From contig SPAW01000026.1 in the NCBI GenBank assembly GCA_005239465.1, positions 68,596-132,595 on the forward strand: 64,000 nt of DNA. Reading direction: 5' to 3'. This document shows, one piece after another, positions 26,750-35,379 of this stretch. The notes below the pieces were generated by a model, which was not told where the DNA came from, did no database searches, and saw nothing but the letters and a program-made list of their open reading frames with translations. Position 1 is the first letter of the stretch. The number at the start of each line of letters is the position of its first letter. Position numbers and translations under genes: made by a program. Origin of the DNA: Nitrospira sp. Its GTDB lineage: Bacteria > Nitrospirota > Nitrospiria > Nitrospirales > Nitrospiraceae.

Positions 26750-26870
26750 AAAGGTCATTGGTCAGTAGTCATTGGTCACTGGTGAAGATTGGAACCTGTC
26801 GCGAAGCCTATAACAACCACGTTGGGTCCCGTTGACTATTGACCTATGACCATTGGCCATCCCCCCAGCT
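26750..26870. repeat. Heptamer-word hairpin (locus d)
   Basis: Left arm AAGGTCA TTGGTCA GTAGTCA TTGGTCA; right arm CGTTGAC TATTGAC CTATGAC CATTGGC. The right arm contains the start codon and first codons (ATGACCATTGGCC) of the following kinase gene, so the hairpin could mask the start. Confidence 0.75.
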
Positions 26871-27394
26871 TCGCTATCTGGATCACCGGCCTGCCCGCTT
26901 CGGGGAAGAGCACTATCGTTGCCGCACTGACTCCTCAACTTGAAGGCTTGGGATGCTCGGTCGAGGTGCTGGAATCCGACGCCGTTAGGCGGGTGCTCAC
27001 GCCGATGCCGACCTATTCGCAAGCGGAGCGGGATCTCTTTTACCGTGCGTTAGCGTTTATGGGAGCGAGGCTGGTGGCGCACGGCGTGACGGTGATCTTC
27101 GATGCGACGGCCAGCCGGCGAGCCTATCGCGATTTTGCGCGCACGGTGATTCCTCGGTTCATCGAGGTGGCGGTGGAATGTCCCCTCGGGACATGTATGC
27201 AGCGCGACAACAAAGGGACGTATCAGCGGGGCCAACGAGGGGAGTCCTCCACCGTGCCGGGATTGCAAGAGCCTTATGAAGCGCCTCTTACTCCGGAGCT
27301 AAAAGTCGGTACAACACAGCTCTCTCCCAAAGAAGCGGCTGAGAAGATATTGGAGCTTGTGAAGGTGAAATTCTCACCTGGCTCTACTCTGTAG
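26846..27394 (+). CDS. Adenylylsulfate-kinase-like P-loop kinase
   Basis: A 182-aa P-loop protein with Walker A GLPASGKST near residue 16 and features of APS kinase: ESDAVRRVLTP, FIEVAVECPLGTCMQRD, KGTYQRG and VPGLQEPYEAP. APS kinase makes PAPS from APS, but the usual GLSGAGKST and DGDN(V/I)R are altered here, so another substrate is possible. The first codons are part of a hairpin repeat. No sulfate-assimilation genes are adjacent; the APH-fold kinase precedes it. Confidence 0.7.
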   Translation: MTIGHPPSFAIWITGLPASGKSTIVAALTPQLEGLGCSVEVLESDAVRRVLTPMPTYSQAERDLFYRALAFMGARLVAHGVTVIFDATASRRAYRDFARTVIPRFIEVAVECPLGTCMQRDNKGTYQRGQRGESSTVPGLQEPYEAPLTPELKVGTTQLSPKEAAEKILELVKVKFSPGSTL

Positions 27395-27552
27395 GAGGGA
27401 GCGTTCATCATCGAGCGTACTGGCTAACGACAGGAAGGCTGAGTCAGCAGAAAGAAGGTGACGGCGGGCAAGAAGGTGATGAGATGCGCCAGAGGATAGT
27501 TCGGACGTGTGGGAGAGTGAGTGGTTCACATAGTTAAAAGAAGGGGGGAGTC

Positions 27553-28047
27553 ATGAAGATCAGAGGATATCCAACTACCTTGGTAACCGTTCCTTTCGCC
27601 GTGGCGGCGTTGATGCTGCTGGATGCGGGTACGGACACCGTATACGCGCAGGACGAGGGGATGGGGACGCCACCGTCGAAGGTGGAGATCACTATCAAAG
27701 ATCGGCACGAGGGGTACGAGACCCTCGGCCTGACCATGCCGTCTCACGACACGACGATCGTGGTGCGCAACCTGGATACAGTGACGCACGGGTTCGCTTC
27801 GAACCTCTTCAAGGATATTCCGGTCCGGATGGAGGGCGGGATGAAAGTTAGCGGGAAAAACTTCAGGTCGTTCCACGTGGATCCGGGGAAAACAATGACA
27901 CTTCACTTTGCGACCGCGCCGTCGAAGTTCGATCCGGCCACAGGTATCGCCGAGAGCCTGCGCCATGCGCTCTGGTGTGACATCCACCCGGAAGTCAAAG
28001 GCGAAGTGTATGTTATCGAAACCAGAGGCGAGATTGGCGGCGGATGA
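27553..28047 (+). CDS. Periplasmic cupredoxin-like protein
   Basis: A signal peptide ends near TVYA. The rest is a single beta-sandwich with likely copper ligands His (TVTHGFASN) and the C-terminal pair Cys/His in LWCDIHPEVKG. The axial Met seen in many cupredoxins is replaced by the V/K region here. First of four consecutive related small genes (27.5-29.4 kb), the last two inactivated. A ribosome site AAGGGGGGAG precedes the ATG. Function is unknown; electron transfer or copper binding in the periplasm is inferred. Confidence 0.7.
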   Translation: MKIRGYPTTLVTVPFAVAALMLLDAGTDTVYAQDEGMGTPPSKVEITIKDRHEGYETLGLTMPSHDTTIVVRNLDTVTHGFASNLFKDIPVRMEGGMKVSGKNFRSFHVDPGKTMTLHFATAPSKFDPATGIAESLRHALWCDIHPEVKGEVYVIETRGEIGGG

Positions 28048-28083
28048 TTGAACCGTTGGTCCCAATCCGGAAGATCTCACACC

Positions 28084-28551
28084 ATGACACGCACGAGGCC
28101 AACCCTTCTGACGAGGGGCCTGAAGACCGCAGCCCTGGCTGGTACCCTGTTTCTCTGGGGCTCGGCCAGGGCTGCGGAGTATCATTTTGTGGTGAACGAC
28201 GTCGGGGAAAAGCGGGCCGTGTGGGTGCCGCAGGAGGTGGTCATTCACTGCAGCACGGATATGCAGGACGGTTTGGTGTTCGTCCTGGAGAACCCGACGG
28301 ATCGGACTCATGCCTTTGCCGCCTATGGATTTTTTGAGGAAGTCATGGTTGCTCACGGAGACATCGTCGCCAAGCCGTTACGGGTCAATGTAACTCCAGA
28401 AAACACAGTCCGGGTACAGATCAGCACGGTGCAATTCGCGACCCTGGGAAGGATGGTCGACGGTATGAAAGGTGAAGAGCAGTTCCCGTACTTTTGCCCG
28501 CTCCATAAGGGAGATGCGCATCTCGGAGGGATGATCCATGTCTTACCGTGA
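28084..28551 (+). CDS. Periplasmic cupredoxin-like protein
   Basis: A signal peptide (ending SARA) and a cupredoxin-type fold with candidate ligands His (RTHAFAAYGFFEE) and Cys-Pro-Leu-His in FPYFCPLHKG plus Met in LGGMIH. This is a complete blue-copper-like set. Closely related to the next gene, whose CPLH motif is cut off by a stop. The ATG at 28084 lies 36 bp after the preceding stop and gives a normal signal peptide. Confidence 0.72.
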   Translation: MTRTRPTLLTRGLKTAALAGTLFLWGSARAAEYHFVVNDVGEKRAVWVPQEVVIHCSTDMQDGLVFVLENPTDRTHAFAAYGFFEEVMVAHGDIVAKPLRVNVTPENTVRVQISTVQFATLGRMVDGMKGEEQFPYFCPLHKGDAHLGGMIHVLP

Positions 28552-28586
28552 TCGTCCCAAGCAGAGCAGTCACAAGGAGGCGCCAC

Positions 28587-29054
28587 ATGAATTGGTTCCG
28601 GAGACTCTCCTATCGCGCCATGGGTGCATGTCTTGGGTTCGTGGTCGGAGGAGGAGTGATTGCGATGCCGGACAAGGGATCGGCAAAGGAGTTTTATTTT
28701 GTAATTCGCGATGTCGAAAACGAGGAAGCGGTCTGGTTTCCCAGGGAAGTCATTATTCACCGGAGCACGGACTTTGCGGAGCTGTTGACCTTCCGGTTTG
28801 AGAATCCAACCGCACGGACCCATGTGTTCGAAGCCCCCGCGCTGTTTGAGTCGGTGGAAGAAGGGGGTGGCCTGACGACAAGACCGGTGCGGATCACCAT
28901 TTCCACGGAAGAAACCGCGCAGACTGTGATCGACCGGGACCGGTTGGCGAACGATGCGCTCAACTCCGAAGGAGGCACGGTGAGCTATTGATTCTACTGT
29001 CCGCTCCATCGGGGAGATACGGATGTGGGCAGCAAGATTCTGGTGATGCCATAG
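28587..29054 (+). pseudogene. Cupredoxin-like gene with in-frame TGA before the copper-ligand motif
   Basis: Strong ribosome site AAGGAGG and signal peptide, then a sequence parallel to the upstream cupredoxin (PREVIIHRSTDF, NPTARTHVFEAPALFE). At codon 135 a TGA interrupts; reading through gives FYCPLHRGDTDVG and a normal C-terminus ending in LVMP and TAG at 29052. The truncated product lacks the Cys and His ligands. A CGA-to-TGA change is the simplest explanation. Selenocysteine is unlikely since the position is not conserved as Cys in the neighbour. Confidence 0.75.
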
Positions 29055-29082
29055 CAAACTGGGAGGCAGGGACCATCCTGGC

Positions 29083-29444
29083 GTGAACGAGAAGACCTCG
29101 CCGGTGCCAGTCGTGCTGAGTGCGCTAGGGATAGTCGCGCTCTTCTCTCTGCCGTTGGCAGCCCAATCTGAAGCTCTTTTACCAGAAGGCTGGATCGATA
29201 AACTCACAGGCTTTGTCCTGATCCAGAAGAGCCTTGAACGGGAGAGTTGGTTCGAGCCCTATCTGGGGCAACTCCTGCTGGTGCGAAATACATGGCGAAA
29301 CGATGACCTGCGCGGTACCGCGGTACCTATGTCGCCGTCAACCGATTCATGGACATGCTGGAGAAGTGCGAAGGAGGGATCAGGCCAGAGGTCGCCGAAG
29401 AGATCCGGGGCTTTTGTTACCAGGTCACTCCGACTGCGTTTTAG
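29083..29444 (+). pseudogene. Secreted small protein gene frameshifted by an 8-bp tandem duplication
   Basis: The first 75 codons encode a signal peptide (LSALGIVALFSLPLAAQS) and WIDKLTGFVLIQKSLERES. At 29310-29326 CGCGGTAC is duplicated in tandem. Removing one copy restores the frame LRGTYVAVNRFMDMLEKC to the stop at 29442, giving about 117 residues with three Cys in total visible in the restored tail region. As it stands, the reading shifts into nonsense. Function unknown; it is last of the cupredoxin-like row. Confidence 0.7.
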
Positions 29445-29637
29445 GGCGAAAGGCGGCATAAACGATGGTGGGACAAAACCGCCGATTGGGAGAAGTTCTT
29501 CTGGGAAGAATGCTCCGCCCGGCAGAATCTGCAAGATCGAGGCAGGCGCGACACAGCGAAGCAAGATGTATGGGGGCAGAATGAGCTTCTCCCTCTCATA
29601 CAGGCGCGTAGCAGCCACTTTTTCAGATGTAGCCTTG

Positions 29638-30300
29638 CTAGATCGCCGCTCTCCCATCACTCTTCAAATACCGCTGAAACCATCTGCCTGCATGGTCCGC
29701 GACCTGTTCCAGTGTGCCGGGTTCTTCGAAGAGGTGGGTGGCGCCGGGAACGATGATGAGTTTCTTTTCGCACGTCAGGAGTTCGTAGGCTGCTTGGTTC
29801 ATCTCGATGACCGGTTCGTCGTAGCCGCCGACAATGAGTAGAGTCGGTGCCGTGACCGAAGCGAGATACGGTTCCGCCAGATCAGGTCTTCCACCTCGCG
29901 AGACAACGGCGCGGATCGACGCAGGATCTCGCGCAGCAGCTTGCAAGGCAGCGCCGGCTCCGGTGCTTGCGCCGAAATAGCCGATCTCCAGGTTTTTCGT
30001 GCGAGGCTCCGCTCCGAGCCAGGCTTTGGCCAGCAAGAGGCGATCCGCCAGCAGATCGATGTCGAACACCTTGCGTCGATCATCGGCCTCCTCCGGTGTC
30101 AGCAGATCGAGAAGCAGGGTGGCGAGACTGTTCTGCTGCAGATAGCGGGCGACGAAATTGTTTCGAGGACTGAATCGGCCGCTGCCGCTTCCGTGCGCAA
30201 ACACGACCACGCCACGCGAACCGGCTGGAAGGCCGAGTATGCCCTCCAGGGCAAGTTTCCCTTTTGTGATCCGTACGGCGTGCTCTTCTGAGGATGTCAT
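29638..30300 (-). CDS. Alpha/beta hydrolase (dienelactone-hydrolase-like)
   Basis: A 220-aa alpha/beta hydrolase with oxyanion/lid start VVVFAHGSGSGRFSPRNNFVA, nucleophile elbow GASTGAG (Ser near residue 113), acid Asp in VGGYDEPV and His in GATHLFEEPG. Similar domains are found fused to phosphoribosyltransferases in hypoxia-linked gene clusters; here it stands alone. It overlaps the pentapeptide-repeat gene by 4 bp (ATGA), so the two are co-translated. Confidence 0.78.
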   Translation of the reverse strand: MTSSEEHAVRITKGKLALEGILGLPAGSRGVVVFAHGSGSGRFSPRNNFVARYLQQNSLATLLLDLLTPEEADDRRKVFDIDLLADRLLLAKAWLGAEPRTKNLEIGYFGASTGAGAALQAAARDPASIRAVVSRGGRPDLAEPYLASVTAPTLLIVGGYDEPVIEMNQAAYELLTCEKKLIIVPGATHLFEEPGTLEQVADHAGRWFQRYLKSDGRAAI

Positions 30301-31727
30301 GGCCGTGCCTCTTTCTTTGCGGGGCTGCAGGGAGCCGGACGGCTGAGCTCGGGCGGCAATTTCGTCTGCTCGTCGACACAGGCGGAATCGAGTTGTGCCT
30401 GCGTCAGTCCGGTCACGGATATCAGTGTTGCACCCCCCAAGTTCGCGCGACGGATATCCGCTGAATCGAGACGCGCGCCGGTGAGATCGGCTCTTACCAG
30501 CGTGGCATCCTGGAGGTTGGCTTCCTGGAGATTCGTACGACTCAGGTTGGCGTCGTTAAAATTCGAGCCGCTCAGGTCTGCCGCGACGAAATTGGCCGAC
30601 TCCAGGTTGCTCTCGTTGAATTGGGCCCGCCGGAGGGAGGCTTTCGGAGCATAAACCTCGTTCAAATCGCTTTTCGTGAAGGTGGTATGCGATCCCCGCG
30701 CTCCGATGAGGACAGCGCGATTGAGGTGCGCGTCCCGGAAGTCGGCTTCATCGAGATGGGCGTGATAGAGAATTGCCATCCGGAGCTTGGCCGACTGCAG
30801 ATTTGTCTTGACCAGATTGGCCCCTTCCAGAATGGCTCCTTCCAGGTCGGCATGATGCAAGCCAGCTTTCCGCAGATTGGCGTAGCGCATGTCCGCTCCG
30901 CGGAGAATGGCGCCTCGCAGGTTGGCCTCGCGCAGATTCGCTTCGTCCAGGTAGGCGCTTTCCAGGTCGGCTTCGACCAGCTGAGCGTGGTCGAGTTGCG
31001 CGCTGTCGAGCAGGGCCCCCTGGAGATTGGCCTGGTGCAAGTCTGCCTTAGTGAGCACGGTGCGGCGAAGGTCGGCTCCTGTCAGATCGGTCCCGGAGAG
31101 GATCGCGCGCTGCAGCGTAGCTCCGTAAAAGTAGCTGTCTGCAAAGTTGGCATTGGTCAGGTCGGCTGATGAGAGATCGGCGCCTTCGAAATGGGCTCGT
31201 TCAAAGGTGGACTCGCGCAGGTGGGCCGCGATGAGAACGGCGTTGTAGAGGGCGGCTTCATCGCCGATCGAACGGACCAGATTTGCGCCGGACAATCGGG
31301 CATGCCGGAGGTCAGCACCGGAGAGGTTGCTGTCTTCCAAGACAGCCCTGGTGAGATCGGCTCCGGCCAGACTCGCTTGGCCTAAACTGCTTTTGTACAG
31401 GTTCGCTTGCCGGAGGATGGCTCCTTCGAGCTGTGCTCGTTCCAGGTTCGCCCCCGCCAGAGCCGCTTGTCGCAAGTCTGCCTGGCACAGATCGGCACGC
31501 TGATGGCCGGGATTGTAGCGTTGATCGAGCCACAGCCCGTGCGATGCGACGAGCGAGCGCAGCACCTTCGCCGGAATCGGCTTCTTCTTGTAGGGGCTGC
31601 TGCAATGGCCGGTGTGGGGTGTGGTTGGACTGGACTCCCCCGGGTTGGTCACGCTGGTGAAGCCGATCGTCAGCCCTACGATCAGAACCGCCCGGACGAT
31701 GACGACTGTCATAGGCGCTCTCTTCAT
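30297..31727 (-). CDS. Secreted pentapeptide-repeat protein
   Basis: After a signal segment (VIVRAVLIVGLTIGFTSV) and a short Lys/Pro-rich part come about 70 tandem pentapeptides of the A(D/N)LXX type (for example ADLCQADLRQAALAGANLERA in part), covering residues about 75-455. This predicts a long right-handed quadrilateral beta-helix. Cytoplasmic members can mimic DNA; a secreted one more likely has a structural or binding role. It lies between the nicotinate phosphoribosyltransferase gene and the hydrolase on the same strand. Confidence 0.85.
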   Translation of the reverse strand: MKRAPMTVVIVRAVLIVGLTIGFTSVTNPGESSPTTPHTGHCSSPYKKKPIPAKVLRSLVASHGLWLDQRYNPGHQRADLCQADLRQAALAGANLERAQLEGAILRQANLYKSSLGQASLAGADLTRAVLEDSNLSGADLRHARLSGANLVRSIGDEAALYNAVLIAAHLRESTFERAHFEGADLSSADLTNANFADSYFYGATLQRAILSGTDLTGADLRRTVLTKADLHQANLQGALLDSAQLDHAQLVEADLESAYLDEANLREANLRGAILRGADMRYANLRKAGLHHADLEGAILEGANLVKTNLQSAKLRMAILYHAHLDEADFRDAHLNRAVLIGARGSHTTFTKSDLNEVYAPKASLRRAQFNESNLESANFVAADLSGSNFNDANLSRTNLQEANLQDATLVRADLTGARLDSADIRRANLGGATLISVTGLTQAQLDSACVDEQTKLPPELSRPAPCSPAKKEARP

Positions 31728-31757
31728 CTGGTGTCTCCTTCATGGTCGTTGTCATGA

Positions 31758-33092
31758 CTAAACATAGCGATCCACGGTTTGTGCAAGATCTTGTAGAGGC
31801 GAAGAAATCCGAACCTCGTAGGCGGGGGCGTCCTCAAGGACTCGGAGTGGGGCAGGGAGCTGCTCGAGCTGCGCCGTCACACGTCGGCGCACTTCGGTCA
31901 AGGCAGGTGAAGGAGCGAGGCGGTGGCCGTCTCTCATCACGGGTTCAAGCAGCGGGAGGTCTCCGACCTTGTCATCTATCGTGGTGACCAGATCGTATGC
32001 ATATCGTGCATCGCGGTGGCAGTGGCGGTAGACCTGCTTGCGGCCAGGCCAGGTGGCCTTCCCCTCCGATCGTTTGCGGCAGGGGCGGCCTGCATATTCT
32101 TGGAGCTTATACGCACAGTCTAACGAGGGCGCATCGGCGGATGTCGTCATCGCCGTTCCGACGGCAAAGCTGTCGATTGGCGCACGGCTTTCGATCAGAT
32201 CTCTCAGGCGATATTCGTCGAGGTTGCCGCTAGCGAGGATCTGTGCGTGGGACACGCTTCCCTCATCCAGAATGCGGCGGACCTTGCGGGCATGGTCGGC
32301 CAGATCACCGCTGTCTAGCCGCACACCTTTCACGGTGATCCCCCTGGCTTTGAGCGCCGGGGCCAAAGAGACGACTTTTCGCGCGGCCGCCTCGGTATCG
32401 TAGGTATCGATCAGGAGGACCACGTTGTCCGGTTGGGCTTGCGCAAAGTGCTCGAAGGCAATCTCTTCATCCCTGTGGGCTTGTACAAACGAATGGGCCA
32501 TAGTGCCGTAGAGGGGGATTCCATAGGCCATGCCTGCCAGCACGGTGGCAGTCCCGGCGAAGCCGGCCAGATAGCTTGCCCGTGCTGCCAGGAGGCCTGC
32601 TTCGGCGCCATGCGCGCGGCGCAATCCAAAGTCGATGATCGGTTTCGCTCCTGCGACGAGCACCGACCGTGCGGCCTTCGAGGCGACCATGGTCTGGAAG
32701 TTCAGCAGGTTCATGACACGGCTTTCGACGAGCTGAGCTTGTGGGAGCGGCGCGACGATCCGGAGGATCGGCTCGTGGGGAAAGAAAATAGTCCCTTCGG
32801 GCATGGCGTCCACATCGCCGGTGAATCGCAGCGCCTCCAAATAGCGAAGGAGCTCCGGCGTGAACTGTCCTGTGTGATCCAGCCAGGCGAGTTCTTCTTG
32901 CGTGAGACGCAGCTCTGAGAGAAAGTCAAGCACCTGCTGAAGACCGGCGGCTACCAGAAAGTTCCGATGGGACGGCAGTTTGCGGACAAAGAACTCGAAT
33001 GCCGCCTGCTCGTCCATTCCCTGTTCCTGGTAGGACTGGGCCATAGTGAGCTCATACAGATCGGTCAGCAGGGCGCTGGTCGAAGGATTCAT
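31758..33092 (-). CDS. pncB: Nicotinate phosphoribosyltransferase
   Basis: A 444-aa enzyme of NAD salvage joining nicotinate and PRPP. It shows the family N-terminus LLTDLYELTMAQSYQEQGM, the active-site stretch DFGLRRAHGAEAGLLAARASYLAGF, the phosphate-binding GTMAHSFVQAH, and VRLDSGDLADHARKVR. The start overlaps the nicotinamidase stop by 4 bp, so the pair converts nicotinamide to NaMN in one unit. This long form resembles the type found in mycobacterial and other stress-linked clusters. Confidence 0.9.
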   Translation of the reverse strand: MNPSTSALLTDLYELTMAQSYQEQGMDEQAAFEFFVRKLPSHRNFLVAAGLQQVLDFLSELRLTQEELAWLDHTGQFTPELLRYLEALRFTGDVDAMPEGTIFFPHEPILRIVAPLPQAQLVESRVMNLLNFQTMVASKAARSVLVAGAKPIIDFGLRRAHGAEAGLLAARASYLAGFAGTATVLAGMAYGIPLYGTMAHSFVQAHRDEEIAFEHFAQAQPDNVVLLIDTYDTEAAARKVVSLAPALKARGITVKGVRLDSGDLADHARKVRRILDEGSVSHAQILASGNLDEYRLRDLIESRAPIDSFAVGTAMTTSADAPSLDCAYKLQEYAGRPCRKRSEGKATWPGRKQVYRHCHRDARYAYDLVTTIDDKVGDLPLLEPVMRDGHRLAPSPALTEVRRRVTAQLEQLPAPLRVLEDAPAYEVRISSPLQDLAQTVDRYV

Positions 33093-33670
33093 GCCGCGAG
33101 CATCTCCAGTTGGACGGGCAAGGCTCCCAAGCGGATCATCTCCTGTTCGGCGTGACGACCATCTTCAGGCCGGAGGTTCACTGCCTTGATGCCGTCCATC
33201 AGCAGGCACACGTCATATCCCAATGCCCGAGCATCCTTGACCGTGTTCAACACACAATAGTCGGTCGCCAATCCGCCGATGAACAATCGCCGCACGCCAA
33301 GTGCGCGCAGATGGCGATCCAGCGCAGTGTTCTGGAAGGCCGAGTAGGCTTCTTGGCCGGGGTCGATTGCCTTATAGATGATGACGGCCGATGCGGGTGT
33401 CACAAGTGACGGTGGCGGCAAGGAGCCGGGTGAACCGGCGACACAGTGCACAGGCCACAGCCCTCCCTGTTTACGAAAAGAACAATGGTTGGGAGGGTGC
33501 CAATCGCGCGTGAGATAAATTGGGAGACCTTGGACGTGGAATCGGTGGAGATACCGTAGGAGGATCGGAATGATCTCATCGCCACCGCTAATGCCGAGCG
33601 CTCCACCGGGGAGGAAATCGTTCTGGATGTCCGCAAGGAGCAACGCATCGTTGGCTGTCAGGGGATCCAT
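33089..33670 (-). CDS. pncA: Nicotinamidase
   Basis: A 193-aa isochorismatase-fold amidase with the catalytic triad Asp (LLADIQNDFLPGGAL), Lys (IIYKAIDPGQEAYSAF) and Cys (GLATDYCVLNTVKDA), and metal-binding His in TRDWHPPNHCSF. It deamidates nicotinamide to nicotinate for the next enzyme. It is co-translated with pncB (4-bp overlap). A large hairpin repeat lies just upstream, between it and the cytochrome gene. Confidence 0.9.
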   Translation of the reverse strand: MDPLTANDALLLADIQNDFLPGGALGISGGDEIIPILLRYLHRFHVQGLPIYLTRDWHPPNHCSFRKQGGLWPVHCVAGSPGSLPPPSLVTPASAVIIYKAIDPGQEAYSAFQNTALDRHLRALGVRRLFIGGLATDYCVLNTVKDARALGYDVCLLMDGIKAVNLRPEDGRHAEQEMIRLGALPVQLEMLAA

Positions 33671-33741
33671 CAGCAGTGTACGCTTCCATCGAGCAGGGTT
33701 GAAAGCCTTCCTCGCTTCGTTGCACTCAACGACGGTCTCTC

Positions 33742-33873
33742 GTTCCTCGTGAAGCGAATCTCGAAGATCACCGTATCTCGTGAAGCGTATTTCGTATCTC
33801 GTTTCGGATCAGACTCACCGAGGGACGAACGACGAGATACGAGCGACGAGTTCGGAGGACGCTGCGCGAAAGA
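33742..33873. repeat. Heptamer-word hairpin (locus m1), inverted copy of 63.33-63.45 kb
   Basis: Words CGTATCT CGTGAAG CGTATTT CGTATCT on one side and GACGAAC GACGAGA TACGAGC GACGAGT on the other form the arms. The reverse complement is nearly identical over about 120 bp to the spacer between hscA and iscX. It fills the pncA-cytochrome intergenic space. Confidence 0.85.
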
Positions 33874-33886
33874 CGATCAGGTCACG

Positions 33887-34282
33887 TCACTGTCCCTGTT
33901 GCGACAGGAGGCGAATGTACGCCAACACGTCGTGCATTTCTCCGTCGGTGAGTCGCCCTCTCCAGGAATGCATCGGGCTGAAGACGACGCCGTGCTCGAT
34001 CGTTCGCAATAACTCCTCATCCGATTTCAGGAAGGACCGGAATCGGTGAAAATTCGCCGGCGCAACTTTCAAGGCAGCAGCGGCTGGCCCATCGCCCCAC
34101 CCTCCGGTTCCATGGCAGGCCAGGCAGTGCTGCGTATACACCGATTTCCCGCGCGCGATGTCGGGAGGATAGTCCTGGGCGTACAGGGAGGATATCGCCG
34201 GGCTGCTCATGGCGAGAAGGCCCGAAAGTCCAACGAGAGGGAGTCGATTTCGTGAGCGGCGCGACAGCGGCATCTCTGGCAT
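33887..34282 (-). CDS. Periplasmic c-type cytochrome, mono-haem
   Basis: A signal peptide (ending AISSLYA) is followed by a class I cytochrome c domain with haem motif CLACH near residue 53 and likely axial Met in VVFSPMHSW. Electron carrier in the periplasm. Spacing of about 7 bp or less to the FmdB gene upstream on the same strand suggests co-transcription with the stress-protein genes. Confidence 0.85.
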   Translation of the reverse strand: MPEMPLSRRSRNRLPLVGLSGLLAMSSPAISSLYAQDYPPDIARGKSVYTQHCLACHGTGGWGDGPAAAALKVAPANFHRFRSFLKSDEELLRTIEHGVVFSPMHSWRGRLTDGEMHDVLAYIRLLSQQGQ

Positions 34283-34286
34283 GTTC

Positions 34287-34451
34287 CTAACTCTTCTTGG
34301 TGGTGTGGGCGATGAAAGGGCTGAACAGTTGCTGCAGCTTCTTGCTTCCGCACGCGGGGCATTTCACGTCACCACGTTCGTGCTCTTTCAGCGTCACGAC
34401 GATCAGCGATTCCTTTCCGCAGTCCAGACATTTATAGTCATACATCGGCAT
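34287..34451 (-). CDS. FmdB-family zinc-ribbon protein, 54 aa
   Basis: A short gene beginning MPMYDYKCLDCGKE, with two Cys pairs (CLDC and CPAC) forming a putative zinc ribbon, and ending AHTTKKS. The N-terminal PxYxYxC pattern is characteristic of FmdB regulatory-type proteins. A ribosome site GGAGGGGGATCG precedes it. Function of the family is not well defined. It sits between the double stress protein and the cytochrome. Confidence 0.82.
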   Translation of the reverse strand: MPMYDYKCLDCGKESLIVVTLKEHERGDVKCPACGSKKLQQLFSPFIAHTTKKS

Positions 34452-34468
34452 AGTCGATCCCCCTCCTC

Positions 34469-35341
34469 CTAACCGAAGATCATGAGCGGGTAGGTTCCCT
34501 GATGCAGGAGGGCATGAGAAACGCTGCCCAGCACCATGCGCGTCAAGCCGTGGCGTCCACGGGATCCCAAGAGAATGAGGTCGGCATTCGAAGCCTTGGC
34601 TTCCTGGAGTATCCCATCGACGGGGGTGCCCAGCGCAGCGGCAACGCGGGTTTGGTAGCCCAGCGGGCCGAGCTTGGCGGCTGTGTCGTTGAGGAAGTCT
34701 AGCGCATTGCGGAGCGCGTGGATCTCCATCTGCTCGGCCGAGGCGGCATCCACCGGCCAGGGCGGTCTGGTGTGCGGGAGTATTGTGAATAGGGTAATCG
34801 TGGCTGGTTCGCGAAACGGTTTCTGCTGAAGGAAGCGCAGGGCATGTTCCGCATCGTAGGTTCCCTGCAAGGGGAGGAGGATCTGCTTCAGGGCTTTCAA
34901 CGGACAGGGAAGAATCAGTTTCGCGCCGGGTGCGAATGTCAGCACGCGATGGGCGACACTTCCGATGAGTCGTTCTTTGATCGGGCCGAGGCCGCGGGTG
35001 CCTAGCAAAATCAAGTCCACCTTGTGTTGTTCGGCCAACGCGACGATCTGGTCTGCCGGAGATCCGACGACCAGATGCTTCGTGACAGGGCCGGTTCCCA
35101 TCGGGAGGAGCGACACGATGCGATCCAAGAGGCGGGTGCCGTCTTCGCGCATGTTTCGCTCGACTGTCTCGTACAGTTCCTGCGCCACTTCCGGCATCAT
35201 CATCGGATAGGCCGGGGTCGGGACATCGAGCACGTGCAAGACATGCAGTTCCTCCGCACGAGCCAGGTACTTGAGGGACCGGACCGCTTCATACGAGTGG
35301 TCGGAACCGTCGATTGTGAGCAAGATTTTCATAGGCGCCAT
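34469..35341 (-). CDS. Tandem universal stress protein (two UspA domains)
   Basis: Two UspA domains, residues about 1-145 and 150-290. Each ends with the nucleotide-binding G-x2-G-x9-G(S/T) motif (LGTRGLGPIKERLIGSVAHR; LGSRGRHGLTRMVLGSVSH). ATP-binding is therefore likely in both. The ATG at 35332 (MKILLTIDGS) is an equally good start. It is one of four USP genes with seven domains in total between 34 and 50 kb. Confidence 0.88.
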   Translation of the reverse strand: MAPMKILLTIDGSDHSYEAVRSLKYLARAEELHVLHVLDVPTPAYPMMMPEVAQELYETVERNMREDGTRLLDRIVSLLPMGTGPVTKHLVVGSPADQIVALAEQHKVDLILLGTRGLGPIKERLIGSVAHRVLTFAPGAKLILPCPLKALKQILLPLQGTYDAEHALRFLQQKPFREPATITLFTILPHTRPPWPVDAASAEQMEIHALRNALDFLNDTAAKLGPLGYQTRVAAALGTPVDGILQEAKASNADLILLGSRGRHGLTRMVLGSVSHALLHQGTYPLMIFG

Positions 35342-35379
35342 CTACCACTTGTCGAGTTGCTGATCCATACCTTCATGGG

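Noticed and set aside
28989-28991. Selenocysteine decoding of the in-frame TGA
   Set aside because: The position is not a Cys in the neighbouring homologue and no SECIS-like stem was evident directly after it.
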